A DNA stretch of 64,000 bases from Chinchilla lanigera (lineage: Eukaryota; Chordata; Mammalia; Rodentia; Chinchillidae), in NCBI RefSeq assembly GCF_000276665.1, contig NW_004955473.1, positions 9,664,865 through 9,728,864 on the forward strand. The letters are read 5' to 3'. Positions within the stretch are counted from its first letter, which is position 1. Every line of letters begins with the position of its first letter. The notes under the pieces are model-generated. The model saw nothing but the letters and a program-made list of their open reading frames with translations, did not search any database and was not told the origin of the DNA. A program made the position numbers and the translations under genes. Positions 58,792 through 64,000 of the stretch are shown here, piece by piece.

Positions 58792-59823
58792 ATACAAAGG
58801 GAAGTGTATTAGAACCTGGGGCAAAAGTCATTTTAAATATATTAAAACCTATGATAAGTTAAGTAGAATAAAGAAAACTTCAAGAAATCCAGACTCAGAT
58901 TGAATGGCCATGCAGTCTCATTTGAGACACAAATTCCTCTCTTACTAAAACCAGGAATCCTACCTGTAGGCATGTGAACTGAGAATTAAAAGTTTCTCAC
59001 ACTATGGAAAAAGAACTTCAAATCAGCAGTATAACCATAAGAAAGTTGGTAGATGATAAATTTTTGTTCTTGTCTTATATATGTATATGCATAGAAAGTG
59101 TATATTGTGTCTAGCTGGGTACCTGTGTTTGTAAACTGCTTACATGGTACCAAATTAATTTTAAAAGTTTGCATTCAAAAAATAAAAACCTAAATGGCCT
59201 TTTAGTTCATGTGACATAAGCAAATATTTACAAAATGAAATAAAATGTCTTCAAAATTAGTAACATATATTTTACCTATGTTAGCCAATCAGGATTATAG
59301 TTCCGATACTTGAGACTTGAAGTATAACAACTTTACAGAGGTTTTTGCCTCAGCAAATGAAACAGTTCAGATATTGACTTGGCCTTTTCAGACTTCTTAC
59401 ATTTTGTGGGCACTTTGGGGTAAGTATTGAGCATTAAATTAGATGAATATATGAGTAAAACATGAGTTGTTTATAATTGAGTTAAAATACTAAAGGCATG
59501 ATATAAATCCATGTACTCTTGGCTTCTTAAAATCTATAAAAGAACTGAGTGCACAGACCGGCCTGACTGGCCAGTAATAGCAACGCAAGTTAGTGGTGAA
59601 AGTGGGAGGAGAACTTCTGTGTCTTGAATCCCTGACCATTCATTTCCTTTTCTTCTATAGCACCATGTAACTTTATTGATGGACTCCTTTAATTGTAATT
59701 TCAAGCAACTTGGGTTAAGAAGGTGAATCTCTGTGTAGGCTTTGTCCTAATGTAACACTGCACTCTCCTAACATAGTGCAGATACACAATATATATGGCT
59801 ACTTTTTAAGATTAAAAATTACA
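58792..59823. other. Non-coding, nothing firmly recognised
   Basis: 59575-59640 might be a diverged antisense MIR end. No gene. Confidence 0.45.
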
Positions 59824-59910
59824 GGGCTGCGGATACAGTTCAGTGGCACAGGCGCCTGCCTGGCAAGTGCAAGGTCCTGAGTTTAACTCCCAGTACCAAA
59901 AAAAAAAAAG
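59824..59910 (+). mobile_element. ID SINE
   Basis: GGGCTGCGGATACAGTTCAG, CGCCTGCCTGGCAAGTGCAA, GGTCCTGAGTTTAACTCCC, AGTACC and an A-run. Imperfect flanking repeat AGATTAAAAATT / AGATAAAAAATT. Both promoter boxes are mutated. Confidence 0.93.
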
Positions 59911-61359
59911 ATAAAAAATTTTTCAAAAGATTAAGAATTATTATTCTATAAGCAGGTCAGTTTTTATTTGCTCTCCCTACCATAGGTTGAATCTCAGCAA
60001 TAACAACTGGAGCTAAGATGTACCACAACATTTTCTCATTAAAGAGCTACTGAGCAACACTGGGATCAAGAACATTTTCTGAATAAGCTGTCAAGTTGAA
60101 TTACTCTCCGTCCTGTTATTACTTACCTGCTCCTGTGGCATATTGCATAATCATGCAGGAAGTATTACCTCTTTTATGTGCTGGGGATAAGGTTTAACTA
60201 AGGGTTGGCAGATAGATACAAGATGTCCGACTTAAATTTTAACTTTAGGTAAACAATGTTGTTTTCAGAATAAGTAGTCCGAGTGGGAAATACTAGCTAA
60301 AATTGGCATCCCAAGATTATTTGTCATGCAGAAATACTCACGGAGGTCCTAATTTGCTTTCCCACAGGAAGCTCTTCATTGCTTGATTATTGTAGTTGCA
60401 ACTGTTTTTTATTATGTGTTAGTGAGTCTTCAGACCATTACTGTGGGGTAGTTGCTAATGCTGGCAATTTATATGACCTGTTAACAGATTAGTGATCCAG
60501 GCGTAACAGAGCCCTTCCTCAAAGCCTTTTGAGAACCAGGGCTAACCCTGGAGCACTATTTTTTTTTATCTTATTCAAACATGAATCTCCTTTTGATAAA
60601 CATAAAAACTTATGTCCCTGAACTCCATTGAAAATGTAATATTCTGTTGCTTCTTTATGAAAATTTTACCTTTTCCATTTTACAAATATAAAATTATATT
60701 ATGATAGTGAGCATGCTTTTTCAAGCTACACTCCATATAACACTACTCAGAGATTTTGAAATGTGCCTCTAATGGCCAAAGCCCCTGGTTGAAAATAAGT
60801 GGTCTGTGGGATGCCAGAACTAATCTGTAAAAAGTCAAGTGTTCAGTCACCCTTTTCATCTTTTTTTCCACAATATTTTTGCCCAATCACTGTTTCTTAA
60901 ACAGTGACTTCAATAAAGGTTAAATAATGATTTAAAAATTCAGTTTTAGAAAATACTGGTTTCCTATGTTATTGTAGTGATAAAAAAAATTTCCATTTGG
61001 AAACCACTAATCCAAACATAAAAAAATGGTTTGCCCTTAAAAAAAACTCCTATGAACTTCCATTTTCTCCCTACATTTACTAGCTGTTTAAACCTTTTAT
61101 AGGTAAGCAGATTATTCTTTAATAGTGGCAGTGTTGTCCACAATTGTAACATTATTTTTGCTTTTGTTTTTAGCTACCCTTTCAATGTGAAGATGCTACT
61201 AAATTACTTCCTTTTGCAGCGGACAGATGCAAATATTTAGAATGAAGAAATGCTTGGTTGTGCTGGTTGAGGATGGTATTCCAACTTTTATTGTAAACCC
61301 CACTTTGTTTTAATTTCTTTTGAATTACTATTAAAACCTACATTATTCTACATTTCTGT
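59911..61359. other. Non-coding, nothing recognised
   Basis: No repeat or gene identified. Confidence 0.5.
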
Positions 61360-61360
61360 G

Positions 61361-61452
61361 TCTATTCATAGATGAGCTATTAGATTTAAAAGTCTAAGTT
61401 TTGGGGTCTATTCATAGATGAACTATTAGATTTAAAAGTGTAAGTTTTTGGG
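61361..61452 (+). repeat. 46-bp tandem duplication
   Basis: TCTATTCATAGATGRRCTATTAGATTT starts at 61361 and again at 61407, two copies with very few differences. The ID at 61450 is inserted at the end of the second copy. Confidence 0.85.
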
Positions 61453-61544
61453 CCAGGGATATAGCTCATTGGCACAGTACCTGCCTGGCAAGTGTGAGGT
61501 TGTGAGTTCGATTCCTGGCACACACACATATACACAGAAAAGGT
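61450..61544 (+). mobile_element. ID SINE
   Basis: GGCCAGGGATATAGCTCATTGG, CCTGCCTGGCAAGTGTGAGG, GAGTTCGATTCCTGGCAC, then a (CA)n-rich tail. B box intact, A box altered (TAGCTCATTGG). Target duplication TAAGTTTTT at 61441-61449 and 61545-61553. Confidence 0.94.
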
Positions 61545-61553
61545 TAAGTTTTT

Positions 61554-63378
61554 ATTGGGAGATGACTATATAGGTAATAACAACCCTAGAACGATGCTTA
61601 CATGTATGTGTTAATTCTTCCTATAGATATTAACTTTCTTTCACACAAGTGATAGGTTTAGCATCATGCAAAGAAATATTTAATAAAAATATTTTGTATT
61701 CTATTATCCACTTGTAGATTAAGCTTGCTAAACTATTGTAGCAGATAGGGGTTCACATATATAATCTGGTTAGGCTGTTGCCTGCCAATTAACTAGGATT
61801 TATTGATTTTTTTCAAGAAACAATGACTCAGAAATCTTTCCTTTCTGATGTAATCAACCGAAAATAAATACCAAACTCAAAGGTATTTCTGAGTTTATCA
61901 AAAAATATCACTCCAGGAAGGACTATCATTTCTCATTGCTTCACATCTGAGCTCCCTAAATGAAGGAAAAGTCAGGTCACCTACTGCAACGTTTGCTAAA
62001 AAAGCATGAAGACACCATTTTATTATTTAATTAAACACCGAATAATAGTATCCCAGGTTAACAAAAGGCAGAAGCAAATAATCAGGATCTTTTTTGGTTA
62101 CTGTAATAAATTATCAGTTCTTTAAGGTTATTGCAGATTAGAGTGTTAAGCACTGATTATTATTAAAATTAAATACTAAGATATTTATCAGGCTCACTTT
62201 AAAATGCATAGCCTGTTTTACAATTGTGGCAGCAATAAAATTTACATAAAATGGCAAAAATTTTAATCCAAAGCAATCATTTTGTAGTTAATCTTCATTT
62301 ACGATGGCCCATTATATTTGCCTGGACACCTTGATTTTTTAGAACATTTTGTGTTCAGTTTATCCCCATGGATCATCTAAAAGGAAAGAACAACTGGGAT
62401 AGAGAAAAAAGAAAGGACGGAAAAGATATGTATATATATACAAGATAGCTAAGATAACTGTACTACTAATTTCTATTAGCTCATTGAAAGGAACACTTAG
62501 TGCTCATATTGTTTGATCAATTTCGCATGCCTATATCTGCTAATGTGAGCAACTGCTTTGAAGATAACAATATGCAATATAAGAACCATTGTTAATTTCC
62601 TATCATCTTGTTTTGAAATCTGTATCATTTTTATTATTTTTTCTTTTTTGTCTCTCTAAAATAAAAAGATAAAATAAAAGGGTTCAGAGCTACCTTGGAG
62701 ATAAGGACAATGAGAGGAAGAAGAAAAAGGAGCTTTACAAAGGACCTTTAGAAAGCTTTTTTTCTCAGGCACTACTAGATGGCACACTAGAGTTTGAATG
62801 GTTTGGAGTGCTGTCCCCTTGGTTGTAAAACTAATCATACAGAAACTGAAACACCGATTCTTAACGAGGCAGCTGATCTACATAATGCCCAACATTTAGG
62901 TATATGAAAACATCTGCTTGATTATTTTCACCTATCAATTGGATATATTTAAAGAAAGCAAAAATGCTGAGTTAATCAAGTAGATATTGAATGACCTCAA
63001 CTAAAACCATTGAATTAGGTTGATGTCATGTACATATATTGTTGTTCTTTAGTTTTGTATTAGTTTAGTTTAGTATTGTTGTTCTTTAAGTGTTTATTTA
63101 AATTACTTTTAGGGATAACAAAGGATTATTCACAATAAATACACTTCTTTTTTGATTGAGAAAGAACTTTAAAAATATATATACTTATTATACTGTTTGA
63201 CAAATATCTAAGTCACTGCCAATTAAATATAATATATTGAGATGTATCAAAGAAAATACTTTAACTATTACAATCTGCAACATTGGCTCTGGGAATGGTG
63301 GTACAATGAAATTATTTAATTATAGCATGCTTTTATATTAAATTATAGTGATAAATATACTTAATTTGAATGCCCTCC
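61554..63378. other. Non-coding, nothing recognised
   Basis: Small duplication of TATTGTTGTTCTTTA (63037 and 63074). No transposon or gene identified. Confidence 0.5.
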
Positions 63379-63486
63379 TTTTTTTGAGACAGGGACTGTA
63401 GCCCTGGTTGGCTTTAAACTTGCAGCAGTCCTCCTTCCTCAGCCTGCTCAGTGCTAGGATTACAAGTGTGTGCCACCATGCTGGGT
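63379..63486 (-). mobile_element. B1 SINE, antisense, internally deleted
   Basis: TTTTTTTGAGACAGGGACTGTAG, CAGTCCTCCTTCCTCAGCC, AGTGCTAGGATTACAAG and TGCCACCATGCTGGG; part of the centre is missing. Imperfect flanking repeat AATGCCCTC / AATGTCCTC. Confidence 0.9.
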
Positions 63487-63707
63487 TAAATGTCCTCTTC
63501 AATACATTAACATTGTAAGGAGCCAATTCATTTTTTGGTTGATAGGCTCATTTTAGCTTTTGAAAGTGTGAAGAGATCTGTTCTTATTTTCTATCAATGG
63601 AATATTCCAGTATTTTCCTTTACAAGTTTTCTTGAGCATGTAAAACTAATTCTAGATTTTTCAGTGAAACATTTAAAAACAAAAAGTATGCAAGTGTGTG
63701 TGCACAT

Positions 63708-63708
<1 letters not shown>

Positions 63709-63742
<34 letters not shown>
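63709..63742 (+). repeat. (CA)n microsatellite
   Basis: 17 uninterrupted CA units; the Thr-His frame across it is an artefact. Confidence 0.97.
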
Positions 63743-63743
<1 letters not shown>

Positions 63744-64000
63744 CCCAGCAACAGTAGCAGCAGCGACAATAACCAATATGTCCATGGTTTTGTACATCAC
63801 AGAAATGTTACATAATTACTATAGGGGGTCATGGAGATATCCAATGCATGTAAATTTATTCCAGTAAGTAAAAGATTTTTTAAGTAAAAAAAAAACCTGT
63901 TTATTTACCATGGGGTTTCCCAAACTGATTTGACCATAGTACTCTGTGGGGGCAATGTGTATACTGTACATATTAGCACCCTGAGGAAGAAGTATTATTT
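63743..64000. other. Non-coding, nothing recognised
   Basis: No feature identified. Confidence 0.5.

Noticed and set aside
61150..61215. Splice-acceptor-like tracts (TTTGTTTTTAG, CCTTTTGCAG)
   Set aside because: Pyrimidine tracts followed by AG are frequent in such sequence; no exon with coding potential or donor site follows convincingly.
63535..63867. 110-codon frame with a Thr-His run
   Set aside because: The run is the (CA)n microsatellite; the rest has no recognisable features.

Overview
The window is AT-rich mammalian nuclear DNA with no protein-coding gene that I can support. Every open reading frame of 60-116 codons lies in a simple repeat, in an old transposon or in plain non-coding sequence, and none shows a conserved domain in a credible gene context. 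The organism is most likely a rodent. The window holds tRNA-Ala-derived ID SINEs (nine clear copies plus degraded ones) and monomeric 7SL-derived B1 SINEs with the rodent internal duplication, over a background of old mammalian repeats (MIR, L2, L3/CR1, L1M, MER5A, hAT, mariner). The ID consensus, ending in GGTACCGGAGAAAA or GGTACCAAAAA, is not the usual mouse/rat type. I would guess a non-muroid rodent, perhaps the beaver side (Castorimorpha), but this is a guess.

Layout. 1-8 kb: MIR copies, a (TCTAAA)n array, a 256-bp near-perfect palindrome (4036-4291) sitting in a MIR, and an L1 3' end. 8.7-13 kb: L3/CR1-like and L2 remnants, the first ID copy, an L1 tail and a 328-bp hAT element. 14-20 kb: an unassigned more GC-rich block, a second palindromic element (16549-16729), B1 copies on both strands and L1M tails on both strands. 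22-29 kb: L2, MIR and MER5A, two L1 tails, then a cluster with an ID inside a MIR and a 33-bp piece of U2 snRNA flanked by a target-site duplication. 29-45 kb: mostly repeat-poor sequence, with B1 and ID copies and the decayed C-terminal half of a mariner transposase (32285-32659, minus strand). 46-50 kb: a 3-kb antisense L1 broken by an LTR-like element that itself carries an ID, followed by three copies of a 139-bp tandem repeat, then a U6 snRNA 5' end fused to unrelated sequence, then an ID with intact RNA polymerase III promoter boxes. 51-64 kb: L1 tail, a second hAT copy, LTR-like segments, B1 and ID copies, and microsatellites.

Nothing here acts as an operon or pathway. The window reads as a gene desert or large intron shaped by L1-driven retrotransposition (ID, B1, U2, U6 copies) on top of older DNA transposons. 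Repeat family names come from recognising consensus features by eye, and element ends are approximate except where a target-site duplication fixes them.
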